Below, in pieces: positions 1 through 6,633 of a DNA stretch of 10,800 nucleotides. Source of the stretch: Thermodesulfovibrionales bacterium. GTDB taxonomy: Bacteria > Nitrospirota > Thermodesulfovibrionia > Thermodesulfovibrionales > SM23-35. Location: NCBI GenBank assembly GCA_022013235.1, contig JAKLQR010000277.1, positions 1 through 10,800 of the forward strand, in the 5' to 3' direction. The notes beneath the pieces are model-generated. The model had not been told where the DNA came from, did not search any database, and worked only from the letters and a program-made list of their open reading frames with translations. Each line of letters opens with the position of its first letter. Within the stretch, counting starts at the first letter, position 1. The position numbers and the translations under genes were made by a program.

Positions 1-1
1 A

Positions 2-1957
2 AAAATCGACCTTCAGGGCAATAAAGAATTCGATGATGAGAAATTACGGGAGAAAATCACCATAACGACCGGAGCTATCGCCGATGCGGTCCTTATCCAG
101 GATAATGCGAACAAATTGAAAGATTTTTATGAAGAGGAAGGATACTGGCTCGCACGCATAGTCCCTGTAGTCAAAACGGTCGGCGAGCATGAAGTGTGCC
201 TCACTTACCAAATCGAGGAAGGTCAGAAGGTAAAGATAAAAAAGATACAGGTAGAGGGTAGCAAGGCCCTTTCGGCAGGAAAAATCAAGGGCATCATGGA
301 GACAAAAGAGTGGTGGTTCCTGTCCTTTATCACCTCGTCAGGGTATTACCAGAAAACCCGCATGGATGTGGATATAGAGCGGATACGCGACCTCTATTTC
401 AATAACGGGTACATCAAGGTCGTGGTCGGAGATCCGGAGATACAACTCGCGGAAGACAAACAGAAAATGACGATCACCATCCCGGTCTCTGAAGGGGAAC
501 AGTTCAGCCTTTCCTCAATAGAATTCAGAGGGAACACGGTGTTTGGGGATGAGGAAATAAAGAAGAGGATCACCATGGCGGCTGGCAAACCCTTCAGCAA
601 GGAATCCCTCAGGAAAGACATCATGGGGATCTCCGATCTCTATTCGGAAAACGGGTATGCGCTGATAACAGTCACCCCGGACCTCGAACCTGACGATGCT
701 GCCAGACTCGTAAAAATAACGCTGAAGATTGATGAGGGCGCGAAATACAGGATAGGAAGAATAGAGATATCGGGGAACACGAAAACACGCGACAAGGTCA
801 TCAGGAGAGAAGTGAGGCTTGATGAAGGGGACACCTTTAACAGCGCCCTGATCAAGAGGAGCTATGAGAAAATCAATAATCTGAACTACTTCGAAACAGT
901 CGACCTCTCGCCGAAACCCCGCCCCGAGGAAAAACTCGTCGATCTTGATATCAAGGTAAAAGAGAGACCGACGGGCTTCTTCAGCATCGGCGGCGGATAC
1001 AGCTCTGTCGAAAAATTCATCGCCATGATCGAGCTGACACAGGGGAACCTTTTCGGCAGGGGACAGTATATGAAAATAGGGGCACAGCTCGGAGGGAGAA
1101 CCACCTATTACGATATCACGTTCAGGGAACCGTGGCTCTTTGACAAGCCGATCTCGCTCTCTACCAACGTCTATAAAACCCAGAAAGATTATATCGAATA
1201 TGACAAAGACGCGATCGGTTTCGGCATCTCCCTGGGCAAAAGGTTTACCGACTACTGGTCCGGCAGCGTTGCATATAATTTCGAAAATGCAAAGGTCACC
1301 AATGTTGCTGATGATGCCTCGGTGATTATTCAAGCCCAGGAGGGTTCGAAGACTACTAGCAGTGTCACGCCCACCATTGTCAGGGATTCGAGAGACAACT
1401 ATCTTGACCCGTCCCGCGGTTCGAGGAACTCCCTCTATGTAACGTATGCCGGTCTCGGAGGAACGAATAATTTTGTAAAGAGTGAAATTGATTCCGCATG
1501 GTATCTTCCGCTCGGTCCCACCTCGTTTATGCTCCGCGGGAGGTTAGGGTATGCGTCGGGGATAGGCGGCAAGGAACTGCCCCTGTATGAACGGTTCTAT
1601 GTGGGCGGCATCTATACCATAAGGGGTTTGGGTTTTGGCGAAGCAGGACCCAAGGACAGCAACGGAGACGAGATAGGCGGGCTCACCCAGCTCATTTTCA
1701 ATACGGAGTTTCTCTTCCCCCTCGTGAGTGACATCAGATTAAAGGGCGTTGTCTTCTTTGACGCAGGAAACTCATACGACACTAAAAGTGCAGATGTCAC
1801 CTCCGACAGTTTCGGCGATCTGAGGTATACAACCGGAGCAGGCCTGCGATGGATCTCGCCGATAGGGCCCGTAAGGATCGAATGGGGATACAACCTTGAC
1901 AGAAGGCCCGGAGAAAAGTCGAGCAGGTTCGAATTTGCCTTCGGGACCTTCTTCTGA
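2..1957 (+). CDS. bamA: BamA, outer membrane protein assembly factor (5' end outside window)
   Basis: This is the core outer-membrane subunit of the BAM complex, which folds and inserts beta-barrel proteins. The frame is open from the left edge, so the gene starts upstream; the TTG at 116 is internal. Of 651 visible residues, four POTRA-type repeats can be read at about 1-79, 80-170, 171-251 and 252-325. Each starts with a strand like 'IDLQGN', 'IQVEGS', 'IEFRGN' or 'IEISGN'. They probably correspond to POTRA 2-5, leaving the signal peptide and POTRA 1 outside. The barrel follows (about 326-651). It contains the segment 'RDSRDNYLDPSRG' near residue 461, the loop-6 motif IRGLGFGEAGP (about 540-550; VRGF in classical BamA) and a C-terminal phenylalanine as in the usual beta-signal. 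It is followed 41 bases later by ompH/skp and then lpxD, the usual order. The barrel looks intact, and identification is firm. Confidence 0.96.
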   Translation, partial: KIDLQGNKEFDDEKLREKITITTGAIADAVLIQDNANKLKDFYEEEGYWLARIVPVVKTVGEHEVCLTYQIEEGQKVKIKKIQVEGSKALSAGKIKGIMETKEWWFLSFITSSGYYQKTRMDVDIERIRDLYFNNGYIKVVVGDPEIQLAEDKQKMTITIPVSEGEQFSLSSIEFRGNTVFGDEEIKKRITMAAGKPFSKESLRKDIMGISDLYSENGYALITVTPDLEPDDAARLVKITLKIDEGAKYRIGRIEISGNTKTRDKVIRREVRLDEGDTFNSALIKRSYEKINNLNYFETVDLSPKPRPEEKLVDLDIKVKERPTGFFSIGGGYSSVEKFIAMIELTQGNLFGRGQYMKIGAQLGGRTTYYDITFREPWLFDKPISLSTNVYKTQKDYIEYDKDAIGFGISLGKRFTDYWSGSVAYNFENAKVTNVADDASVIIQAQEGSKTTSSVTPTIVRDSRDNYLDPSRGSRNSLYVTYAGLGGTNNFVKSEIDSAWYLPLGPTSFMLRGRLGYASGIGGKELPLYERFYVGGIYTIRGLGFGEAGPKDSNGDEIGGLTQLIFNTEFLFPLVSDIRLKGVVFFDAGNSYDTKSADVTSDSFGDLRYTTGAGLRWISPIGPVRIEWGYNLDRRPGEKSSRFEFAFGTFF

Positions 1958-1998
1958 AATATTTTTTTAAACCAGAATAAAAACAACGAGGAGGATAC

Positions 1999-2397
1999 AT
2001 GAAAAAACCTGTTATGAGAGTACTCGCATTCAGCATGGTGCTTGTGGTTTTTTGCCTTCTGCCTGCGTTCACCCATGCTGCAGAGGTTGTGAAATTCGGT
2101 GCGGTCGATGTGCAAAAGGTACTGAATGAATCCGACGCCGGGAAAAAGGCGAAATCCGACCTGGAGTCACTGATAAAATCGAAGCAGACGGTCATAGACG
2201 AAAAGGGCAAGGCCATCGAGAAGCTCAAGAACGATCTCGAAAAGCAGGCTTCGGTGCTTTCTCCGGACGCGAGGAAAAACAAGGAAGACGAACTCGAAAA
2301 ACATGTTAGAGAGTATCAGCGCCTCGTGCAGGATTCACAGGCCGATGTGAAAAAGAAAGAGTCCGAGCTCACTGAAAATCTACTGAAAGAGATCTAG
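1999..2397 (+). CDS. skp: OmpH/Skp-family periplasmic chaperone, cut short by an in-frame TAG
   Basis: Skp/OmpH proteins are trimeric periplasmic holdases that carry unfolded outer-membrane proteins towards BAM. The start is ATG with a strong GAGGAGG ribosome-binding site 7 bases upstream. Residues 1-27 form a signal peptide (MKKP, hydrophobic core, likely cleavage after THA). Residues 32-44 are the family's first strand (FGAVDVQKVLNES). Residues 46-130 are charged and heptad-like, as expected for the coiled-coil tentacles. The frame stops at TAG (2395-2397) after 132 residues, but the same frame continues open for 47 codons with typical Skp C-terminal sequence, so this is most likely a 180-codon gene with a nonsense codon. 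In known Skp structures the C-terminal strands form part of the trimer body, so a 132-residue product would probably trimerise badly. A sequencing error or a real mutation are both possible. Family assignment is firm; functional state is uncertain. Confidence 0.88.
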   Translation: MKKPVMRVLAFSMVLVVFCLLPAFTHAAEVVKFGAVDVQKVLNESDAGKKAKSDLESLIKSKQTVIDEKGKAIEKLKNDLEKQASVLSPDARKNKEDELEKHVREYQRLVQDSQADVKKKESELTENLLKEI

Positions 2398-2541
2398 GAT
2401 ATGATCCAGAAGATCGGCGAAGATGAAGGATATACCATGATCTTCGAAAGAGGGATGGTTATCTATTCAAACAAGGGGATAGACCTCACGGATATCGTGT
2501 TAAAGAAATTCGATGACTTAAAATCCAGATCGAAGAAGTAG
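2398..2541 (+). pseudogene. detached 3' tail of ompH/skp behind the in-frame TAG
   Basis: These 47 sense codons plus TAG continue the ompH frame without any shift. The peptide begins DMIQKIGEDEGYTMIFERG and goes on with ...GIDLTDIVLKKFDDLKSRSKK. This matches the family's usual ending: a last helix, 'EGYTLIFE'-like strands, then 'DIT..V...'. An ATG lies 3 bases after the stop (2401), so reinitiation could give a 46-residue fragment, although only a weak AGGAT precedes it. The final TAG (2539-2541) shares its last base with the GTG start of lpxD, a coupling arrangement expected if ribosomes normally reach this point. An undamaged tail argues for a very recent mutation, a base-calling error (CAG to TAG is one transition) or readthrough. 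Confidence 0.75.
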
Positions 2542-3560
2542 TGAAGCTCAGAGAACTTGCATCGCTCATACACGGCGAAATCATCGGTGATGAGAGCATA
2601 GAGATCACCGGGGTTTCCGGCATCCGGGAAGCGAAGGAAGGCGACATCACTTTCCTTTCGGCCAGGAAGTTCCTGAAAGACCTTGCCGGTTCCGGGGCAT
2701 CGTGCGTAATCGTCAGCGAGCCGCTTCCCGACATCCCGGTTGCCCAGGTAAAGGTGCCGAATCCCCAGCTGGCTTTTGCAAAACTGCTCGAACACTTCTA
2801 TGTGAAACGTCACGGACCTGCCGGGGTAAGCGCTGATGCATATATCTCCGGGACTGCACGGATCGCGGAAGGAGTATCTGTCTATCCTTTCTGTTATATC
2901 TCTGCCGGAGTTTCTCTCGGGAAGGGGACAGTGGTGTATCCCCATGTTTTTATAGGGGAAGATAGTGCGATCGGAGAAGACTGCATCCTGCACCCTAATG
3001 TTACCGTAAGAGAGAAGGTCCGGATCGGTGACAGGGTCATCATCCATTCCGGTACGGTAATCGGCTCCGACGGGTTCGGGTATGTGTTTGATCAGGGCGT
3101 ACACCATAAAATCCCCCAGGTCGGGGGAGTGATCGTTGCAGACGATGTCGAAATAGGGGCGAATGTCTCTATCGACCGTGCAACTACAGGGAATACCATG
3201 ATCGGCAGCGGCACAAAAATAGACAATCTCGTTCAGATCGCGCACAATGTAAAAATAGGGAAAAATTCCCTCATTATCTCGCAGGTCGGGATCGCAGGGA
3301 GTTCCGAAATAGGTGATTATGTCACCCTGGCCGGTCAGGTCGGGGTCGCAGACCATACTCACATTGAGTCTGAAACAATATTCGGCGCCCAGTCGGGCGC
3401 GATGGGGCATGTTGCAAAGGGAATATATTCAGGTTCTCCCGGTATGCCGCACAGAGAATGGCTGAAGGCCCGGGTGGTTTTTGCAAAACTGCCGGAGCTC
3501 CAGAAAAAAGTGAGAGCGCTCGAAGCAAAAATAAAGGAACTCGAAAAGGAGGAACCCTGA
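2541..3560 (+). CDS. lpxD: LpxD, UDP-3-O-(3-hydroxyacyl)glucosamine N-acyltransferase
   Basis: LpxD adds the second 3-hydroxyacyl chain, from acyl-ACP, to the 2-amino group of UDP-3-O-acylglucosamine, the third step of lipid A synthesis, in the cytoplasm. The 339-residue length is typical. Residues 1-90 are the N-terminal uridine-binding domain, with the family segment GDITFLSARKF at 34-44. Residues about 97-300 are left-handed beta-helix hexapeptide repeats. The region GSDGFGYVFDQGVHHKIPQ (175-193) is diagnostic, and AHNVKIG places the expected catalytic histidine at His235 (His239 in E. coli). A short charged helix (318-337) ends the protein. The start is GTG overlapping the preceding stop as TAGTG, with only a purine-rich GAAGAAG upstream, so translational coupling to ompH is likely. 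The amber codon in ompH may therefore affect its expression. Confidence 0.97.
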   Translation: MKLRELASLIHGEIIGDESIEITGVSGIREAKEGDITFLSARKFLKDLAGSGASCVIVSEPLPDIPVAQVKVPNPQLAFAKLLEHFYVKRHGPAGVSADAYISGTARIAEGVSVYPFCYISAGVSLGKGTVVYPHVFIGEDSAIGEDCILHPNVTVREKVRIGDRVIIHSGTVIGSDGFGYVFDQGVHHKIPQVGGVIVADDVEIGANVSIDRATTGNTMIGSGTKIDNLVQIAHNVKIGKNSLIISQVGIAGSSEIGDYVTLAGQVGVADHTHIESETIFGAQSGAMGHVAKGIYSGSPGMPHREWLKARVVFAKLPELQKKVRALEAKIKELEKEEP

Positions 3561-3995
3561 ATGATAGATATAAAAGAGATTCAGACACTCCTGCCTCACC
3601 GGTATCCTTTCCTCCTGGTCGACAGGATCATCGAACTGAAACCCGGAGAAAAAGCGATAGGGATAAAGAACGTCACAGCGAATGAGGAGTTTTTTCAGGG
3701 CCATTTCCCGGGCAATCCCATTATGCCGGGGGTCCTCATGGTTGAAGCGATGGCACAGGTTGCAGGAATCCTCGCCTTCAAGTCAGGGGACATTCAGGGC
3801 CAATCCGTATATTTCATGAGCATCGAGAAAGTAAAATTCAGGAGACCGGTAGTGCCCGGAGACCAACTCCGGATGGAGATTAAAATACTCCAGCAGAGGG
3901 GCAACGTATGGAAATTCTCCGGACATGCATTTGTCGAGGACAAGATCGCCTCAGAAGCAGAATTCACTGCCATGGTTACCGACAAGGAGATATAG
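3561..3995 (+). CDS. fabZ: FabZ, 3-hydroxyacyl-ACP dehydratase
   Basis: FabZ dehydrates 3-hydroxyacyl-ACP to trans-2-enoyl-ACP in fatty acid elongation and so competes with LpxA and LpxD for the same 3-hydroxyacyl-ACP pool. The 144 residues have hot-dog-fold hallmarks: LPHRYPFLLVDR at 11-22, then GHFPGNPIMPGVL with catalytic His48 and, shortly after, Glu62 in VEAMAQ. The ATG follows the lpxD stop with no gap, and AAAGGAGG (3545-3552) lies inside the end of lpxD at good spacing. Placement between lpxD and lpxA is the standard order. Nothing looks degraded. Confidence 0.97.
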   Translation: MIDIKEIQTLLPHRYPFLLVDRIIELKPGEKAIGIKNVTANEEFFQGHFPGNPIMPGVLMVEAMAQVAGILAFKSGDIQGQSVYFMSIEKVKFRRPVVPGDQLRMEIKILQQRGNVWKFSGHAFVEDKIASEAEFTAMVTDKEI

Positions 3996-4001
3996 AGAAT
4001 T

Positions 4002-4781
4002 ATGGAGAGAGAGATTCATCCCTCAGCCGTTATCGACCCGAAAGCTGAAATCGAGGAAGGGGTTGTAATCGGCCCGTTCTCGATAGTCAGGGAAGGGGTC
4101 CGGATTAAAAAAGGCACGAAGCTCATGTCGAATGTCATTCTCGAAGGAGATACCGAGATAGGTGAAAACTGTACCATCTATCCGTTCACGAGCATCGGCC
4201 TCCCCCCGCAGGATATGAAGTACAGGGGGGAAAAGACCGGGGTAAAGATCGGCGACAACAATACCATCCGGGAGTATATTACCATTCACAGGGCCTCTGT
4301 CGGCGGAGACGGATTCACCAGGATCGGGAACAACAATTTCCTCATGGCATATGTGCATATCGCGCATGACTGCAAAATCGGCTCCAGCATCGCCATGGCG
4401 AACGTTGCAACACTCGCAGGACATATCCTTGTCGAAGACCATGCCGTCATCGGCGGCCTCGTCGCAATCCACCAGTTCACCCGGATCGGGGCCTATGCAA
4501 TGGTCGGCGGGTTCAGCGGCGTGGGGCAGGACATCCCGCCGTATATGATCGCAGCAGGAGCACGGGCGAAGCTTTTCGGACCGAACACCATCGGCCTGAA
4601 GAGATACGGCTTCTCGGACGAAACCATTAACGAACTGAAAAAAGCATACAAGATACTCTTCAGAGAGAAACACACCCTGAAAGAAGCGATCAAGAAAGTT
4701 CAGGAGGAACTACCGTACACCGATGAGATAAAACATCTCATCGAATTCATACAGGCAAACAAAAGAGGAATCTGCCGCTGA
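4002..4781 (+). CDS. lpxA: LpxA, UDP-N-acetylglucosamine O-acyltransferase
   Basis: LpxA transfers a 3-hydroxyacyl chain from ACP to the 3-OH of UDP-GlcNAc, the first committed step of lipid A synthesis, in the cytoplasm. The 259 residues show left-handed beta-helix hexapeptide repeats (about 5-185) followed by an alpha-helical C-terminal domain. HIAHDC at 119-124 contains the catalytic histidine (His122, equivalent to E. coli His125). GLPPQDMKYRGE (66-77) is also family-typical. The segment MVGGFSGVGQDIPPYMIA retains small glycines in the acyl-chain ruler region, as in the E. coli enzyme that prefers C14; similar chain-length use here is inference. ATG lies 6 bases after fabZ, with AAGGAGA (3984-3990) inside the end of fabZ. 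lpxB, often nearby, is absent downstream. Confidence 0.97.
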   Translation: MEREIHPSAVIDPKAEIEEGVVIGPFSIVREGVRIKKGTKLMSNVILEGDTEIGENCTIYPFTSIGLPPQDMKYRGEKTGVKIGDNNTIREYITIHRASVGGDGFTRIGNNNFLMAYVHIAHDCKIGSSIAMANVATLAGHILVEDHAVIGGLVAIHQFTRIGAYAMVGGFSGVGQDIPPYMIAAGARAKLFGPNTIGLKRYGFSDETINELKKAYKILFREKHTLKEAIKKVQEELPYTDEIKHLIEFIQANKRGICR

Positions 4782-4788
4782 AAAATAA

Positions 4789-4878
4789 ATCAATAATCAA
4801 TGAGCATTTATCAATGCAAAAATATAATTTTTTAAAAATCCTTCCTCCTTCATTGACAATTGATAATTGATTATTGAT
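4789..4878. repeat. AT-rich imperfect inverted repeat in the lpxA-lpxI gap
   Basis: Two 28-base arms, 4789-4816 and 4851-4878, are inverted copies matching at 24 of 28 positions. The outermost 13 bases (ATCAATAATCAAT and its complement) are perfect, and the innermost end is CAATG/CATTG. They enclose a 34-base AT-rich loop. The base composition is strikingly poorer in GC than the coding sequence on both sides. It could be a terminator-like or regulatory hairpin, or a MITE-like palindromic repeat. It has no T-run suited to a Rho-independent terminator at its end. A genome-wide copy count would distinguish these. Confidence 0.7.
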
Positions 4879-4881
4879 GAT
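4853..4881 (+). promoter_or_regulatory. possible sigma70-type promoter for lpxI
   Basis: A perfect -35 box TTGACA (4853-4858) is followed after exactly 17 bases by GATGAT (4876-4881), which matches the -10 consensus at 4 of 6 positions. Transcription would begin near 4888 and leave a leader of about 22 bases before the lpxI start. The boxes lie in the right arm of the inverted repeat, so the element may supply the promoter. The region is AT-rich, so chance matches are likely; this is a prediction only. Confidence 0.4.
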
Positions 4882-4910
4882 TTTAACTTGATTCTTCCCC
4901 CGGAGATAAT

Positions 4911-5744
4911 TTGACAAAACCTCGGCACGCGGGAAAAAAAATCGGCATCATCGCCGGTGCAGGCAAACTTCCTATGGCAATCGCAAACGAAGCAAGGGCG
5001 CAGGGCTACAGCGTCTTTGCGGTCGCGCTCGAACCCCTCGCTGACAAGGGCATCTCAGCCTGCGCAGACGGGATCAGCTGGGTGAACGTCGGTAAATTCG
5101 GGAAGCTGATCGATACCCTTAAAAAACACGGCATCAGCGAAGCCGTGATGGCAGGGAAGGTTTCGAAGACCCTCCTCTACAAAAGCAGGATTACCCCGGA
5201 CCTGAGGGCGATGAAACTGCTCTTTTCCCTGAAAGACAGGAAAGACGATTCCATCCTCCTTGCGATTACAAAAGAGCTGGAACAGGAAGGAATCCGCCTC
5301 CTTGACATCACCCGCTTCAGCGGTTCCCTTCTCGCATCCGAAGGGGTGCATACGAAAAGAAAGCCGACCGACTCCGAATGGAAAGACATCGGATTCGGAT
5401 GGAAGATCGCAAAGGAAATCGGGAGACTGGACATCGGTCAGACCGTTGTGGTCAGGGAGCAGGCAGTCATGGCAGTAGAGGCCATCGAGGGGACGGACGA
5501 GGCGATCCGGCGAGGAGGGACCCTTGCAGGCGAAGGCGCTGTTATTGTAAAGGTGAGCAAACCCGAACAGGATATGAGGTTCGACGTCCCTGCCGTGGGC
5601 CCGCAGACTTTGCATATCATGGAAGAGGTCCACGCAAAAGTCCTTGCCGTGGAAACAAACAAATGCCTTATCCTGAACAAGGCTTCCCTGATCGAAGAGG
5701 CGAACAAAGCGAAAATTACCATTGTAGGTTATTCAGGTTCATAG
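4911..5744 (+). CDS. lpxI: LpxI, UDP-2,3-diacylglucosamine pyrophosphatase
   Basis: LpxI hydrolyses UDP-2,3-diacylglucosamine to lipid X and UMP at the membrane-cytoplasm boundary. It replaces LpxH, which many gammaproteobacteria use. The 277 residues match the DUF1009/LpxI family. Near the N-terminus is IGIIAGAGKLP (11-21), the family's nucleotide-like binding signature. The middle contains GKVSKTLLY (82-90) and VREQAVMAVEAIEGTD (181-196). The C-terminal KVSKPEQDMRFDVPAVG (214-230) carries Asp225, which corresponds to the residue I recall as catalytically important in the Caulobacter enzyme. The start is TTG with GGAG 5 bases upstream; no ATG lies nearby in frame. It is separated from lpxA by the low-GC inverted-repeat gap and may have its own promoter there. 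Confidence 0.95.
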   Translation: MTKPRHAGKKIGIIAGAGKLPMAIANEARAQGYSVFAVALEPLADKGISACADGISWVNVGKFGKLIDTLKKHGISEAVMAGKVSKTLLYKSRITPDLRAMKLLFSLKDRKDDSILLAITKELEQEGIRLLDITRFSGSLLASEGVHTKRKPTDSEWKDIGFGWKIAKEIGRLDIGQTVVVREQAVMAVEAIEGTDEAIRRGGTLAGEGAVIVKVSKPEQDMRFDVPAVGPQTLHIMEEVHAKVLAVETNKCLILNKASLIEEANKAKITIVGYSGS

Positions 5745-5783
5745 AGCAAGAATCAAAATCAGTAGCGAGAGGGGAGAGAAAGC

Positions 5784-6590
5784 ATGAAAAGTTACAAAGT
5801 ACTAACCGCAGTATTTTTAACTGCACTCTGCTTTCTTCTGGCCGGATCACGGGCAGAGGCAAGGAAACCTACAGTCATTTTCGACCAGGGGCACGGCCAG
5901 AAATTCTTGATCGAACAGAAAGGGGACCTCCATCTCTCCGGACTTTCAGGGTTGTTCAAAAGTGAAGGCTTTGAAGTAAAAATCAATATCGGACAGGTCA
6001 CCGACAAGGTCCTTGCAAGAACCGACGTACTGGTGATTTCCGGCGGGTTCAAGCCCCTCGCTTCCGCGGAAACAGAAGCCATAGTCCGCTTTCTGAAAAG
6101 AGGAGGCAACCTCTGTATAATGCTCCACATCCCGCAGCCGGTTCACGAATTGATGGCCCGGCTCAGGATCTACGCCTCCAACGGGGTACTTCAGGAACAG
6201 GAGAACCTGATAAAACAGGGACCGAAAGAATTTTTCGTAACTCAACTGGGGCAGCACGCGATCACGCACGGGATCAAAAAATTCGCCGTCTACGGCGGAT
6301 GGGCGCTCATGAGCGACTCGCAAACAGGGAAGGTCATCGCCTGGACCAGCCCGAAGGCATGGATCGACCTGAACAGAAACAATAAACTCGACTCCCCTCC
6401 TGATGCAAAGCAGGCATTCGGCGTCGCTGTCGCCGGCACCCTCGGCAAAGGGCGCTATGTAGTCTTTGGAGACGATGCAATATTCCAGAATACATTTCTT
6501 GTGCAAGAGAATATGGCACTCGGAAAGAATCTGGTGAGATGGCTGAAGAGCCGAGAGAGAACTACCCCCCAATCGGGTATAGTCCTCTAA
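5784..6590 (+). CDS. secreted DUF4350/GATase1-like protein of unknown function
   Basis: Function not known. ATG has a good GGGGAG site 7 bases upstream. Residues 1-26 form a Sec signal peptide (MKSYK, hydrophobic core, likely cleavage after AEA). Cys16 does not sit in a lipobox, so a soluble periplasmic protein is expected. The mature part looks like the alpha/beta class-I glutamine-amidotransferase-like fold of DUF4350-type proteins: VIFDQGHGQKF (31-41), SGLFKSEGFEV (55-65), the strand DVLVISGG (81-88) and GRYVVFGDDAIF (223-234). No GATase catalytic Cys nucleophile is evident, so substrate binding rather than catalysis is plausible. DLNRNNKLD (195-203) resembles a calcium-binding D-x-N-x-N loop, expected to work outside the cytoplasm. 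It lies 39 bases after lpxI, suggesting co-transcription, but a link to lipid A is not shown. Fold assignment is moderate. Confidence 0.8.
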   Translation: MKSYKVLTAVFLTALCFLLAGSRAEARKPTVIFDQGHGQKFLIEQKGDLHLSGLSGLFKSEGFEVKINIGQVTDKVLARTDVLVISGGFKPLASAETEAIVRFLKRGGNLCIMLHIPQPVHELMARLRIYASNGVLQEQENLIKQGPKEFFVTQLGQHAITHGIKKFAVYGGWALMSDSQTGKVIAWTSPKAWIDLNRNNKLDSPPDAKQAFGVAVAGTLGKGRYVVFGDDAIFQNTFLVQENMALGKNLVRWLKSRERTTPQSGIVL

Positions 6591-6633
6591 CCCATTGTAT
6601 TCATAAATTTCCGGAGAGAACGCTGTTCGGCAT

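Noticed and set aside
515..1333. 272-codon open frame antisense to bamA, and similar long antisense frames at 2463-3410 (over lpxD) and 4023-4673 (over lpxA)
   Set aside because: They lie wholly opposite strongly identified genes, show no family motifs, and have skewed compositions expected from mirrored codon usage.
116..1957. TTG at 116 as the start of bamA
   Set aside because: The frame is open to the left edge and its first 38 codons encode the beginning of a POTRA repeat, so the true start is upstream of the window.
5378..5965. 195-codon frame overlapping lpxI and the next gene
   Set aside because: It is a shifted frame of lpxI, very rich in Arg and Gly, and crosses the signal-peptide start of the next gene; no family features.
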